From the NCBI RefSeq assembly GCF_000321225.1, contig NW_004451861.1, positions 28,950 through 92,949 of the forward strand: a DNA stretch of 64,000 nucleotides. The letters are read 5' to 3'. The notes under the pieces are model-generated. The model made no database searches, was not told the DNA's origin, and saw only the letters and a list, made by a program, of their open reading frames with translations. The DNA comes from Odobenus rosmarus divergens (Eukaryota; Chordata; Mammalia; Carnivora; Odobenidae). Position 1 is the first letter of the stretch; every line of letters begins with the position of its first letter. Made by a program: the position numbers and the translations under genes. Below are positions 23,880-35,190 of the stretch, one piece after another.

Positions 23880-24846
23880 ATTTTTTTATACCTGCATAAT
23901 AGAATGTTGTTGTGCTCCCGTTTAATCAGTCATGTCGGCATCTAGACTGTGAAAAGTACTTCGGCAAGGTACAGTGAAGGAAACAAGACACACCTGTCAG
24001 CCTTTCAAACAGAAATTGCTACAAAAATGTACATTTCCCTTAAGAAGCATAAAGCCTCTGAGTACATCTAGTTTGTATTATTGTTTTGCAGGAGATTTCC
24101 TCTCCTCCCTCAGATTCAGAGTTTTGCGGACACAATTTCATGGGGCCTCCGATGTTGGACTTTCTTTTAAAGAGAATCATGATGTCTTTATATAGCCCAA
24201 TATTGTTGGCATTTAGAGTCAAGGTTGCTTCCTCTGCAAAAGTTAATTGGATGGGATGACGGTTATTCTATGATAATACATTACACTGCCTTAGTGTTAC
24301 CCTTGGGCCTGGAATTTCATTAACAGTCCAGAGAGTGTGTCTCACTAAGGCTTTTTGGCTCCTCATCACATGAGCTCACCTCTGCGTGCAAAATTAGAGT
24401 CACTGAAAGGTAGTTAGCATAAATTATTCCATCATTCAACCACAAAAGCATCTTTCTTTGGGCAAAATACTTATGACTTTTAAGCCACTTCCTTGTACGT
24501 GCCTTTCTGCTTCCTATCCAATGAAGGGAAACCTAATGTTCTGTCAGAGTAATCTAAGCAATAGTTTGTTTTTTTGGCCCAAAGATCTGCTGGGAACTTC
24601 TTCAGTTTAAAAATAAAATTACTGTAAAAACTACCTGCTGGAAATTTTGTCAGTTTTGTTCCTATAAAAATAGGTAAATACCACTGGTGAGTAATATATC
24701 AAGGAGAAGGGTAACTGCTATTATTTGTGTTCGGCCTTTCTACAATGTTGATTTCCTCTCATTTCCTTACTTCAGAAACCCTTTAAAGGGGATGTTTTTT
24801 GCCACTAGTCAGTATGCATCCCAGAACAAAGGCTTTATTCTCTCGT
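23880..24846. other. Intergenic, unassigned
   Basis: No named repeat or exon. Short ORFs at 23974 and 24687 are not supported. Confidence 0.4.
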
Positions 24847-25720
24847 TTATTTCCTCATTGAACCATTTATTCATCAAATATTAACTGAGAACCTCTTAAG
24901 TACCTAACACTATTCAAGTCCCTTGGAATGCATCAGTGATAAAGAAAATTAGTGAAAAAGATTCCTGCCCTCCTGGAGCTTATATTCTCATGGGCGAGAG
25001 TCCGATAATAAACAGTAATCATAATAAGTAAGAATGATATAGTACCTAGGAAGTTCAGAAGTGCTTTGGGAAAATAAAAATAAAGACAAAGGGACACCTG
25101 GGTGGCTCGGTCGTTAAGCGTCTGCCTTCAGCTCAGGTCACGATCCCAGGGTCCTGGGATCGAGCCCCGCATCAGGCTCCCTGCTCCACAGGAAGCCTGC
25201 TTCTCCCTCTCCCACTCCCCCTGCTCGTGTTCCCTCTCTCGCTCTCTCTGTCAGATAAATAAATAAAATCTTTAAAAAAAATACATAAATAAAGACAAAA
25301 AGGAGGGTAGCTAATGGGGATGGTGGCCTAGAGTGTGCATATGTGGAGACAGGTTAAACAGGGCCACCAGGATAGGCCCTGTGGAGAAACCAGGATGAAG
25401 AGAAGCGAGGCAGTTGGCCAAGGAATATCCAGCTTAAGGCAGAAGCAATAGTTAGATAGGGCCCCAGGGGGGAGCTTGGTGTCTTTCTGATGTGGGCAAG
25501 AAGGTCAGAGTTGCTGGAGCAGAGGAGACAGGAAGGGGAGGAGGCTTGTAGACAGGCCTACGGAAGTGGGGGCCGGGGGTGGGCAATATAGGATTTTGAG
25601 GGGCAACTGGGACATGAGCTGAAAGTTTAAAAAGACCCCTCTAGCATTGGGTTGGAAAATGGACGGTGGAGGAAGGAGAGCATGGAAACAGGAAGACCAA
25701 ATGATTGCTTGAACAGAAAT
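24847..25720 (-). repeat. L2 LINE, antisense, split by a SINE
   Basis: It starts 'tttatttcctcattgaacca...tattaactgagaacctctta' and 'ctggagcttatattctcatg' (the reversed L2 3' end). It resumes after 25287 as a purine-rich stretch ending 'ttaaaaagacccctctagca'. The SINE at 25091-25287 divides it. Confidence 0.7.
25091..25287 (+). mobile_element. SINEC copy, sense, within L2
   Basis: Head GGGACACCTGGGTGGCTCGG, middle 'ctccacaggaagcctgcttc', tail 'aataaataaaatcttt'. A perfect 12-bp duplication 'aataaagacaaa' flanks it (25079-25090 and 25288-25299). The 'ctccacaggaagcc' variant is shared with the copy at 43976. Confidence 0.96.
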
Positions 25721-25761
25721 CACATCAGAAAGTATGAAAACCTCTTTGGTTTACATTGTTT

Positions 25762-25963
25762 TATTTATTTTTTTAAGATCTTATTTATTTATTTGAGAGA
25801 AAGAGCAGTGAGAAGGGGCAGAGGGAGAGAGAGAGAGAGAGAGAGAGAGGGAGAAGCAGACTCCAGCAGGGACCCCCAAGGCGGGGCTCAATCCCAGGAC
25901 CCCTGGAGATCATGACCTGAGCAAAAGGCAGATGCTTAACCAACCCAACCACTCAGGCACCTC
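25762..25963 (-). mobile_element. SINEC copy, antisense
   Basis: Reversed tail 'aagatcttatttatttattt', a long (GA)n run at 25826-25849, and a damaged reversed head 'accactcaggcacctc'. The flanks 'ggtttacattgttt' and 'ggattacactgttt' are a diverged duplication, so this is an older copy. Confidence 0.9.
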
Positions 25964-26364
25964 TGGATTACACTGTTTCAAACCGGACTTTGGACTGGAA
26001 GACCAAAAACACAATACCACCTCTGGTTCAGCCCCTCTCTTGAGCTCCATCTCTTGCACAGAAAACTCGGCCACACCCCTCCACACAGGCTGCAAGGTTC
26101 CTAGCATGTGGCTTCTTCCACTTAGGCGGAGCATTTCATTTGAGCTAACTTGGTAGTTCCCTTGGGGGGCAGTACAGTTATATCACAGAAGACAAATCAT
26201 CAAATTAAGGGGCACTGGGGCAAACATAGGATTGGAGGTTCCAGAGTAGTTCTGGAATGCTTGGTGACACAAGGAAAGAACAGAGTCACGAAAGGAGGCC
26301 AGCACTGGGCTCTAGGGTCAATGTATCTAAACTATATAGTGGATACATACAGATGCTCTTGTTC
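25964..26364. other. Intergenic, unassigned
   Basis: No named repeat or exon. Confidence 0.4.
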
Positions 26365-26577
26365 TTTTTTTGTTTTGTTTTTATTTTTGTTGAGAGAGAG
26401 AGAGAGAGTGCAAGGTTAGGGGGGTTGGGGTAGGGGTAGAGGGGAAGAGAAAATTTTAAGCAGGTTGCACACTGAGCACAGAGCCCAACATGGGGCTGGA
26501 TCTCATGACGCTGAGATCATGACCTGAGCCAAAATCAAGAGTTGGACACTTAACTCCCTGAGCCGCGCAGGTGCTCC
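26365..26577 (-). mobile_element. Old SINEC copy, antisense
   Basis: The degraded T-rich tail (26365-26390) is followed by (GA)n, 'gggctggatctcatgacgct' and 'cctgagccgcgcaggtgctc'. The box 'aaaatcaagagttggacact' puts it with the older subtype. The flanks 'gatgctcttgttctt' and 'gctgctcttcttt' are a faint duplication. Confidence 0.88.
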
Positions 26578-28399
26578 AGAGCTGCTCTTCTTTGATATTT
26601 AGAGTGACAAGATGGTAAATACCACACTGTTCCTTATCTGTCATTGTCTTTGAATTTCGTGAGGTAGCTTAGACTTGTGTCTTCTATCTTTTTCTTTTTC
26701 AATATCTAACATTAGGGCATTAGGGATGTAGTTGAGAGAGAGGGGAGAGAGATCAATGTTAGAAAAGAGCATCAAAAACCAAGACAAAAGACCTATGGGC
26801 AATAGTAAGGTTGAACCTGATACTTGGAAAGAACTGTCTTCATAGCCCATGTCAACATCAGGAAGTCCGTGAGAATTTTTAGGGCCCTCTTCATTATTTC
26901 ACATGACAGAGGATGTAGGAGCCCAGCTATGAGAAGAAATCCTAGGAGAGATCACTGCCCTAGAAAGGGAGGTCTCTAGACCTCTGCCGAACCAAGTAAA
27001 GCCATCAGAAAGTTTAAATGGGACTAAAGGGAACTATCTACTCACAAGAGACTAGAAACAGTGTTGGAAGGTCATTTAGCACTAGGATGGCAAATAGATT
27101 GCAGACCTCATTGCCTATTGGGAGTAACATCTCGAGTGCTGAGGGGAAGGATTCTGAGACCACACCTGGTGTTGGTGTAGACATGGTACCATGTGGACGA
27201 GCAATGCCTGCTCCATGCTAAGGGAGTGGGAATGCTATTTGCAGACCACGTACTTATTTTTCCTGACTAGCCTGTCCTCTTGCCTTCATATTTATCTACA
27301 TTTAAATCATCTAAGAAAGATGAGGTGCTATTCTATTTTTAAGAGGTTTGCAGAGGACATTATATAAACTTCTTTCAGAAATGCAAAGATTGTTGCTTAA
27401 AATAAATTCCCCTTGCATTATCCAAGGCTTTGTTGCTTTAATGTAAAGTTCTTCTCTTTTTTCTTGGTCTCGGTGGAGAGTGGAAGAGAGCCAGGTCCTG
27501 GGAACCCACTGGGGTGTCCTGGTCACCACCTGTGTCAAAGGTGTAGACCTCGGACTCTCTCCTTGCTCTGACCATTGGCTCCTTCAGTCTGGGGCTTCCC
27601 CTCCCTAGGTACCCTCTTCCCCATTTTTGTCGCCTCTGCTGGCAAACTGGGGTCTTCAGACTGAGAGACAGAAGGAGCCTCAGGGAGATGGTGGGTCGTG
27701 GAGAACCCACGCTCTTTTCCTGGATTTGCCACAGATCCCTTTGAGGACTATTTTGCTTTATCTTTCAGAGGCTGATATTCCTCATCTGTAAAACGAGGGG
27801 GATTTTAACCTTGGCACAAGGACAGGACTGAGATGATATGTTCTATGTTCGGTGCACAGTTCAGGGTTGGGGAGTTGGCCTCTTTTACCAGATTCTCAAA
27901 AGGAGCTGTAACCCCCACACTGTTAAGAGTCAGAGGCATAGGTGATTTCTAACACTTGTTCAATTTGAAACATTGCATGTAAAGATCCCTTGTCCTGTAT
28001 GGATGGATCACTGTGTCTCATGCTCACAGCTGCAAGATGGGACCAAACCCTTCAAAGGGCAACTTCCAGTTCTTACAGAGAAAGGACCCACTTTAATATT
28101 AAAGGACCTATATTAATCAGCTTTGTAGAAAATGACTAAGTGAAACCAAAAATGTAACCTGTGTGAGAAAGAGGAAGTAGTATTGTTAAAATTACCTTGA
28201 AAGCCCATGAGTTATGAAAGAAGGAGACATTGTTCTAGAGGATTCCCTTGTCTTTTAAGGTCGTGAATCAGAGGCAACATGCAGGGGGGACGGGGCATGG
28301 TCTGTGAGGTACCCAGGATGAGGCCATGGTGGCGGCAGACCTTGTCCTGGCCACGGTCCGGGGGGATCTTTGGTTTTACTGACTTGTATTCGTTGGTAG
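26578..28399. other. Intergenic, no gene recognised
   Basis: 1.8 kb without a named repeat, apart from a possible MIR patch at 27780-27860 ('tcctcatctgtaaaacgagg'). The 90- and 75-codon minus ORFs at 27311-27732 have no recognisable domain. Confidence 0.4.
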
Positions 28400-28657
28400 G
28401 GATGCTAGTTTCACAAACTAGGTGGCTGAAAACAACTGGAATTTATTCTCTCACAGTTCTGGAGGCTAGGAGCTCAAAATCAAGGTGTCAGCAGGGCCAT
28501 GCCCCCTGCAAAGTCTCCAGGGAAGAATCCATCTTTGCATCTTCCAGTTTCTGGTGGGCCCAGCCTTTGCTTGGCTCATGACAGCATCACCCCAATCTCC
28601 GCCTCCATTATTACATGGCCTCTGTCCCTGCGCATCTGCGTGTATCTTCTCATCTTC

Positions 28658-28873
28658 TTTTTTTTTTTTTTTGAAGATTTGTTTATTTATAGTAGAGAGA
28701 GAGCTCGAGCGAGCAGGGGGAGGGGCCGAGGAAGAGGGAGAGAGAGGAGGAGAGAAGCAGACCCCCTGCTGAGTGTGGAGCCCAATGCCGGGCTCGATCC
28801 CACGACCCTGAGATCATGACCTGAGCTGAAATCCAGAGTCGGAGGCTAACTGACTGAGCCACCCAGGCGCCCC
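28658..28873 (-). mobile_element. SINEC copy, antisense, inside the LTR
   Basis: T tract and 'gaagatttgtttatttatag' through to 'gagccacccaggcgcccc'. The flanks share only a short, uncertain duplication (tcttct / tcctctt). ORFs on both strands (28279-28898) run from the LTR into this SINE and are not genes. Confidence 0.93.
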
Positions 28874-28976
28874 TCCTCTTGTTTTCTTCTAAGGGCATTG
28901 GATTTAGGGCCCGCTCTAAATCAGGATGATTTCATGTTGAGATCCTCAACTAATTACATCTTCATAGACCCTATTT

Positions 28977-29186
28977 TTTTTTTAAGGTTTTATTTATTTA
29001 TTTGCCAGAGAGAGAGAGAGAGAGAGAGAGAGCGTGAGCGCACAAGCAGGGGGAGCATCAGGCAGAGGGAGAAGCAGGCTCCCTGCTCAGCAAGGAGCCT
29101 GATGCGGGACTCGATCCCAGGGTCCTAGGATCATGACCTGAGGTGAAGGCAGACGCTTAACTGACTGAGCCACCCAGGCATCCCTT
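28977..29186 (-). mobile_element. SINEC copy, antisense, inside the LTR
   Basis: T tract, 'aaggttttatttatttattt', a (GA)n run, and the reversed head 'gagccacccaggcatccc'. A perfect 12-bp duplication 'tagaccctattt' flanks it (28965-28976 and 29187-29198) and lies within the LTR. Confidence 0.96.
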
Positions 29187-29454
29187 TAGACCCTATTTCT
29201 AAATCAGATCACATCCTGAGGTTTCAGGTGAATGGAAGATGCCACTTAACCCACCACACCAGCATTGTTTGAAGCTTTTTTTTTTTTTTAATGAGATTCT
29301 TAGGATATTAAAAAAAAACAAACGAAACAATCACAGAAAAGAGTGTTCTAGGCAGCTAGTACATGTGTACACACGCACATATATTTGCTTGCTTACCTTG
29401 GCTGAGTTGCAGGTGGGGCGGTTGATGGGAAGAGAAGGGAATATAATAATAATA

Positions 29455-29662
29455 CCTAACACTTGTAGTGTGCTTACTGTCTGCCGGATACTGTTTTAAG
29501 TGCTTTTACCTATTAAATGACTTAATCCTCAGGGCAATCTTATAAAGTAGGTGATATTATCATTCCCATTTTACAGGTGAGAAAACCGAGGCACAGAAAA
29601 GTGAAGTTACATCCTCAAGCTCCCCGGGGAAATCCAGGATTGGAATGCAGACAGTCTGACTC
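29455..29662 (-). repeat. MIR element, antisense
   Basis: 'aacacttgtagtgtgcttac', 'aagtgcttttacctattaaa', 'cattttacaggtgagaaaac' and 'gcagacagtctgactc' give a clear reversed MIR over nearly its full length. Confidence 0.88.
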
Positions 29663-30169
29663 AGAAACAGTGTTCATAAGTGCCCTCCTGTCCTGCACAA
29701 GGCACACGTAGGAGATGTAGGTCTGCTTAAAGAAACTTCTCACCACTTCCTCAACACACACTGATGCGCACGCTCACTCTTCCAAATAGAGCAATAATCA
29801 ATGAGCGGGTAGCTTCTATGGTTGGATGTGTTTGGAGCATTTCATCTGCAGAATCCATTGAACCAGATACAGTCAGGCATTTACTCAGAACAGATAAAAG
29901 CCAGTATGGGCTGAGTAAAACACAGTTGTTCAAGCGTATCACCGACTGCCTTGCAGATTCCTCAGACCACACGTGATTACCACTAATTAGAGGGTGATGT
30001 TGCCTGGGTCAAAGAGGAGCCACAAATTAGGTGGGGGGAGGTGGTTCATTTAGAGCAGCTTCGAGCAAATTGCTGTTCAACTGCAGTTGTGGTTGACTTG
30101 GTGTCTTACAAGCAACACACACCGAGTGAAGGAAAGGGAATTCGTAGGCATATTTAAAATAATAAGAAG
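29663..30169. other. Intergenic, unassigned
   Basis: No named repeat. Overlapping 70- and 73-codon ORFs on opposite strands (29751-29976) have no recognised domain. Confidence 0.4.
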
Positions 30170-30255
30170 AATGACTGTAGGGCTTACATAAATGCCAGGT
30201 GCTGTGCTGGGTATATCGCCTCATTCAGTCCTTACCGCAACCTTCTGAATCATCA
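30170..30255 (-). repeat. MIR fragment, antisense
   Basis: 'aatgccaggtgctgtgctgg' and 'gcctcattcagtccttaccg' match part of a reversed MIR. Confidence 0.6.
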
Positions 30256-30754
30256 ATCGCCTCAGGGCTGGGACGGTGACTAATAATAAAGTGGTACATT
30301 ATCCTTATGATAAAAATAGCTATGGGCTTGTTCCTGTAGCTTGCTCCAGGGGCTCCCCAACCTCAAAAGCGGACTTGGCTCTATGGAGCCCCATGCACAT
30401 TCACTGAGGACCAAATCTGTAGGGCAACAATTACCTAAATGAACATTCAGGAGGTTTTCACTGTGGGAGCTTGGTGTATGTGGCTTTTCAGGTAATTTCC
30501 CTCATCTAAATAACTTCTTGAGAGAAGACAGTTCCTTCAAGTGCACGGCCTAAAGTTCTGAGGGGAAGGCCGCATCCTCATAAGCAGAGACCTGGGGCTA
30601 GTTATGTGCCAGTTATGTGCCGGGCTGTTCGTACCCTCAACGGCCAGATTGAGGGCAGGAAAGCGCACATACCTCCTGATTTTTCCTGCTTTCCTGTAGG
30701 ATCGGGCTTGGTTGACAAGAGCATCCCACCAGACACTGCAGCGCTGACTGTGGA
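30256..30754. other. Intergenic, unassigned
   Basis: No named repeat. A small tandem 'agttatgtgcc' duplication is at 30600-30621. Confidence 0.4.
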
Positions 30755-30965
30755 GGCTGAGTCATGGGCTCTGGAGACAAAGGGCCAACTTGCAAATCCC
30801 AGCTCCATCACTTCCCAGCTATATGACGTTGGCAAGGTGCTTAACTCAGGAGTCTTAGTTTCTTCAACTGTAGAATGCGCATAACAATAAAACGTCCCAC
30901 CCAAGGCTGGTGTGAGGATTGATGGGGTTACTTTCAGCATGTGCTCTGTAGAGGGCTTAATGCCT
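30755..30965 (+). repeat. MIR element, sense
   Basis: 'tcatgggctctggagacaaa', 'aaatcccagctccatcactt', 'gcaaggtgcttaactcagga' and 'ctggtgtgaggattgatggg' follow MIR from end to end. The ORFs on both strands here (30602-30940) are by-products. Confidence 0.85.
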
Positions 30966-31659
30966 CAGGCCAAGAAATACTAGTCATCATTACTCGGATA
31001 TCAACAGTGGAATCCTGGGCAATCGCTTCCCTTCTGGAGGTGAGGTGTGATGGCAACATCATTGGACTGGGCTCAAGAGAGTTACTTTGTGCTCAGTTCA
31101 CCTCCTGTTGTACAAGGAACCATGACCCATCTGCCAGCATTAGGTGAGAAATAGACAAGGAAGAGGAAACTTTTCAGAGACCCACTTTTAAAATGTCTCC
31201 ATCTGACTGCTTCCTAACGGAGGGCTGATGGGGAAGGGTCCATTTTCCTTTTCTGTAAGTCCCATAGGCCCTGCTGGCTGTTTCTTTTCTGATAACTAGA
31301 GCAGGTTTCTCTCCCCACAGGGGCCCCTTTCTTTCCCCTGAACCAGAAGGGAAGGTCCCCTTTCTCTCTTCAGTAATGGGCAAGAACAACGTTCCATTGA
31401 CAACTTGAATGGAGCGTTTCTTACCCTGGGACTCTTCCTGCTGCAGAGGCAGGGACCTTTCCTCTCTCCATTGGCTTCTGAAGACGATGATTCCAGCTCT
31501 CCAGAGGCGGCCAGGGCAGGGCGGTTCAGGATTTCTGATTCCGGCACGATCTGAGGAAGGGAAGCTGCTCAGTTTCAGGGTCTCTGTAACAGGCCATTTT
31601 CCTTATGATTTCTGACATGCGCCAGTGCCAGAATTTTCCCTGTGTTGCCTGCCTCTGCG
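30966..31659. other. Intergenic, unassigned
   Basis: No named repeat or exon. Several 60-80-codon ORFs overlap on opposite strands without a consistent signal. Confidence 0.4.
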
Positions 31660-31925
31660 CCTGCCCTGACCACCCAGCAACATTCCCTCCTTTCACACCA
31701 CCTTCCCTCACTCTGCTTCATTTTCCATTAGAGCGCTTAGCACCACCTGGTCCATTTCTATTAACATGTTTATTGTTTGTTCTTGCTCTTGTGGCAGCAC
31801 GAGGTCCAGGAGAGTAGGGACTCTGCCTTGTTCATTGCCCAGTCCCTAGTGTCCGGCACAGACCCTGGCAGCCGGTACGTGCTCAATGGAGATTTCATGA
31901 ATGAATGAATGAATGAATGAGTGAA
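31660..31925 (+). repeat. L2 LINE 3' end, sense
   Basis: 'gagagtagggactctgcctt', 'gttcattgcccagtccctag' and the (ATGA)n terminus 'gaatgaatgaatgaatga' (31896-31920) are the L2 3' end signature. Confidence 0.85.
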
Positions 31926-33297
31926 GGCTGAAAGGTATTTCTGGTTTCCCTCTAAAATCCGGAAAATGACTTTCTGATACATGGATAACTGGAGTCTAGC
32001 TGCAATCGTTCTTCCAGAATGGCCTGGGGTTGGATCCGTCAACCAACTGGCATGATCCTTCTAGGGCCTGGCAAACTAGAGACACAGGTTATGACCTGAT
32101 CCCTGCTCTCTGGGCAGACAGAATTTGGCTGGTGAGACAAAGCTCACAAAGGACAGGGTAAAATGAACCCCAGCAGAAGAGAAGGTCTTAACAGCTTGGA
32201 CAGCTATGGAGGTAGGTGGGGTGGGGGGGGGTGGGGGGGGGGGGGGGGTTATGTGATTCATCACTCAGGCAGAGGGCCACAGGGCCCGTCTTCAGCCGGA
32301 GCTGGGCCTCAACAGGCTGGCTGGCCCTCTGCTGGGGGGGGGGGGGGTGAAGGGGACAGGTCTGCAGCCTCTCTGTTTATCCCCGTGTCTTGAGAGAGAA
32401 GGAAGCCAGGCTGACAGCCTGGTGCTGAGGGGCTTGGGTCCTTCAGGTGTCTAGTTTCTTGGCGCTCTCTGCAGAGACTACCCAGAAACCACACCGATGT
32501 TTCCAGGAAGTGTGCACTAACTGCATGACTTCTGTAGGTTTTTTCCCCTCCTTCCTTTTCTATCTCACTGCTTCTTGCAAATTAAAAAGCGAATCAGAGA
32601 GCAATGTTAAAAATAATCAAACCACAGCTCAAGGAAGGCGCTATCAACAGAAGAAAGGGGACAAAAATGGAGTTGAATATTATTCCGCAATGCTTTATAC
32701 ACAGGCCCTGTGATTATTCATTCTGTGAAACCCTGGGGGCCTGGGGGGAATTAATGGGGCCACCATTACTTGCCTTTTGCATTGCTTAAACAGGCCATAA
32801 GAATGAGCATTGGTTTCAGAGCCACAGGCTGGAAAAAGTCATGCTATGGGGAGGGAAGTTGTCAAGAAAGAGGGAAAACCCACAGGTCCAGTTTTCCTAG
32901 ATTGTAAATTCTCACTGTCATCTGGTTACGCCTCTCCTAATCAAAATCAGCTTGGGGCATCAGGGGGTCCTGAAGGAAAAGAAGATATGAAGACCCTAAG
33001 AACGTAGACTCAAGGATCCCCAACCGCCCAGGCTCACCAGCCTGAAACTGGGTGTCTGAGGGAGGGCCAGGAGCTTCTGAAAGGTCAGCGCTCCAAGTTG
33101 GAGCTGGGCAGAGAGGTGGGGAGTGGGTTTATGCCCCTTTGGTGTTGTCAAGGCGCCCAGTGTATGAAAACATGGGGTCACAAAAACTGTGGCATATTTA
33201 AAAATAATTATCCTTAACAAATGAGATGTTTGAATACCCAAGCCAACCAAGAAAACAAGACAATGGTGCTATTCACAAAGTAAATCCAGGATTTATT
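31926..33297. other. Intergenic with poly-G tracts
   Basis: Holds poly-G runs at 32217-32249 and 32334-32347, and otherwise no named repeat or exon. Glycine- or proline-rich ORFs (32076-32393) are products of the G runs. Confidence 0.5.
32214..32249 (+). repeat. Poly-G tract
   Basis: Thirty-six bases contain only G apart from four T. Successive G runs of 4, 9 and 17 could form G-quadruplexes on this strand. A second pure run of 14 G lies at 32334-32347. Confidence 0.9.
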
Positions 33298-33311
33298 AAA
33301 AGTATGAATTC

Positions 33312-33460
33312 GGCTAAACGGGTGATGGGGATTAAGGAGGACACTTGTAGTAATGAGCACTGGGTGTTATAGGTAAGTGATGAATCACTGAACTCTGCTC
33401 CTGAAATGAATATTACACTATATGTTAACTAACTAGAATTTAAATAAAAATCTGGAAAAA
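33312..33460 (+). mobile_element. L1 3' end, 5'-truncated insertion, sense
   Basis: 'ggggattaaggaggacactt', 'gagcactgggtgttatagg' and 'aactagaatttaaataaaaa' are L1 3' end text. A perfect 14-bp duplication 'aaaagtatgaattc' lies at 33298-33311 and 33461-33474. Only about 149 bp were inserted. Confidence 0.92.
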
Positions 33461-33474
33461 AAAAGTATGAATTC

Positions 33475-34094
33475 AGGGTGTGTCGCATGCTGCTGGTGGC
33501 AGGGATGGACATGGGACACGCACGTGTGTCTGGCAATATCTTCTTTCTATTCTGTTGGTGGATCCCCTTGACCCTGTGGGTAACCCAGAGAATACTGTTA
33601 AGTCTAAATTTGAGTCCTGCTTCAATGGGGAGCCCTCCTTTCCTCACTCCGATGCTCTGGGCAATTAAGTCACTTCTACCGATCCTTTGATACTTGTTAA
33701 TGCTTGTCCTGCTCTGTTGTCTGGGAAGACACAGAAGGGCCTCCTTTCCGGGCTTGGCCTCCAGGCGCTGAGGGTGGGGTAGCCTAGGATGAGTTGGCAG
33801 CTCTGTTGCTGGCTCCTTGGGGCCTCTCCCAATGCCACGGTTTGTTCAGGACATTTTCTCTGAGTCACCCTTGGCGATAAGACGGGCGGGAGCCTCTAAG
33901 CAAGTCAGGTTTTAGATTCTTACCATCAGAGGTTTGATTTCAGAATTTGCAAGTTCTTTAACAACACTACAGGAGCTTGGGCAGAGCTGTAGTCATTCCA
34001 GGAGCCAAAACAGCCGAGACAACAATACAGAACCCAGAACCCACCGCATAAGATTGAAGGAAGCTTTATTCTCTGGCTCCCCACTGCTGCCTTC
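33475..34094. other. Intergenic, unassigned
   Basis: No named repeat. Overlapping ORFs at 33478 and 33480 use different frames of the same DNA with no supporting feature. Confidence 0.4.
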
Positions 34095-34970
34095 ACTTAT
34101 TCATTCAGCCAATACTTACTGAGCCCCTTAGCCAGGCTCCATGCTAAGTGCTGGAGGAGTAATGGTGAGCAGGTGCAGACCTAGGTCCCTCCTGAGTGAA
34201 GTCCACTGTGTAGTGGGGGGCTAGGGACCCTAAATGAAAATCACAAAGCATTGTAAATAGCCATAGCAGCAAGTGCTCCAAAGGAGAGGTACATGCTACT
34301 ATGAGCACCTATATGGGGTCTGGCTTAATTGGGAGGGAAAGAGAAGGATCTCTGAAGCCAGATATTGAGCGGGATCTAAGGGAGAAGAAGGGAAAGAGAG
34401 GGAAGTCTCTCTCTCTTTTTTTTTTTTTTTAATATTTTATTTATTTATTTGACAGAGAGAGACAGTGAGAGCAGGAACACAAGCAGGGGGAGTGGGAGAG
34501 GGAGAAGCAGGCTTCCCGCTGAGCGGGGGAGCCCGATGTGGGACTCGATCCCAGGACCCTGGGGTCATGACCTGAGCTGAAGGCAGACGCTTAACGACTG
34601 AGCCACCCAGGCGCCCCGAGAGGGAAGTCTCTTTTTGGAACCAACAATGCATGTACAAAGGTCCTGAGGTGGGACAGAAGAGAATATAAAAACCAGAGAA
34701 GGAAGTGGGGCTGGAGCAGGGTGGTGGAGATTTAGGGTCATGCCTGAGGCATGCTGGAGCTGGGGCAGGGTGGGGAGGCCTAGCATGGTCTGCAGGAAGG
34801 AGGCCACTTTCAAAGGGCTTCTGGGCCTCCCAGATTTTCTTTCAGCCTCAGAGCAATGGGAAGTCACTGAAGGGCTTAAAGCAGGGGGAGGAGACTGGGG
34901 ACGCCTGAATCACATTAGCATTTTGAAAGATCCCTCTGGCTGCAGCGCTAAGGTCTCTGAAGGTGATTTC
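34095..34970 (-). repeat. L2 LINE, antisense, split by a SINE
   Basis: It begins 'cttattcattcagccaatac', 'aagtgctggaggagtaatgg', and resumes after 34617 through 'tgtacaaaggtcctgaggtg', 'atgggaagtcactgaagggc' and 'gaaagatccctctggctgca'. This is the reversed L2 3' half. Confidence 0.78.
34411..34617 (-). mobile_element. SINEC copy, antisense, within L2
   Basis: T tract, 'atattttatttatttatttg', GA-rich middle, and end 'gagccacccaggcgcccc'. A perfect 15-bp duplication 'gagagggaagtctct' flanks it (34396-34410 and 34618-34632). Confidence 0.96.
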
Positions 34971-34999
34971 TGCTTCATAAGCAGGGCCAGGATTCAGTT

Positions 35000-35190
35000 A
35001 CTGGAAGCAGAAGCTGGGGTGGCACAGCCCGATGTGAGTTTGAATCCCAGCTTCTTGCTTCATTTCCAGCGTAGCCTAGGGCAAACCAGCATTTCAGACT
35101 CTCAGTTTCCTCCTATATAAAGTGGGGATAATAATACCTCCTTGCGCGTTGGTGTGAGGGATAAGCAAATTTCAGTAAATAAATGGTCTG
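35000..35190 (+). repeat. MIR element, sense
   Basis: 'gtgagtttgaatcccagctt', 'ctctcagtttcctcctatat' and 'gtggggataataatacctcc' are MIR core and 3' text. Confidence 0.75.

Larger units (their letters stand above)
28400..29235 (-). mobile_element. MaLR-type LTR (MLT1/MST-like), antisense, split by two SINEs
   Basis: Segments 28400-28657, 28874-28976 and 29187-29235 join into one antisense LTR pattern: 'ttattctctcacagttctgg', 'aaaatcaaggtgtcagcagg', 'ggcattggatttagggccc' and 'ccctatttctaaatcagatc'. It is a solitary, heavily mutated endogenous retrovirus-like LTR with no coding part. The intervening sequences are the SINEs at 28658 and 28977. Confidence 0.75.

Noticed and set aside
25824..25850. 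CRISPR-like or other ordered repeat array
   Set aside because: The (GA)n and SINE repeats have no regular unique spacers; this is eukaryotic nuclear DNA.
27311..27732. Three overlapping minus-strand ORFs (65-90 codons)
   Set aside because: They use different frames of the same DNA, and no family or consistent exon boundaries are visible.
28279..28819. Overlapping ORFs of 95-106 codons
   Set aside because: They join LTR sequence to an antisense SINE, and the Arg/Glu-rich part is the GA tract of the SINE.
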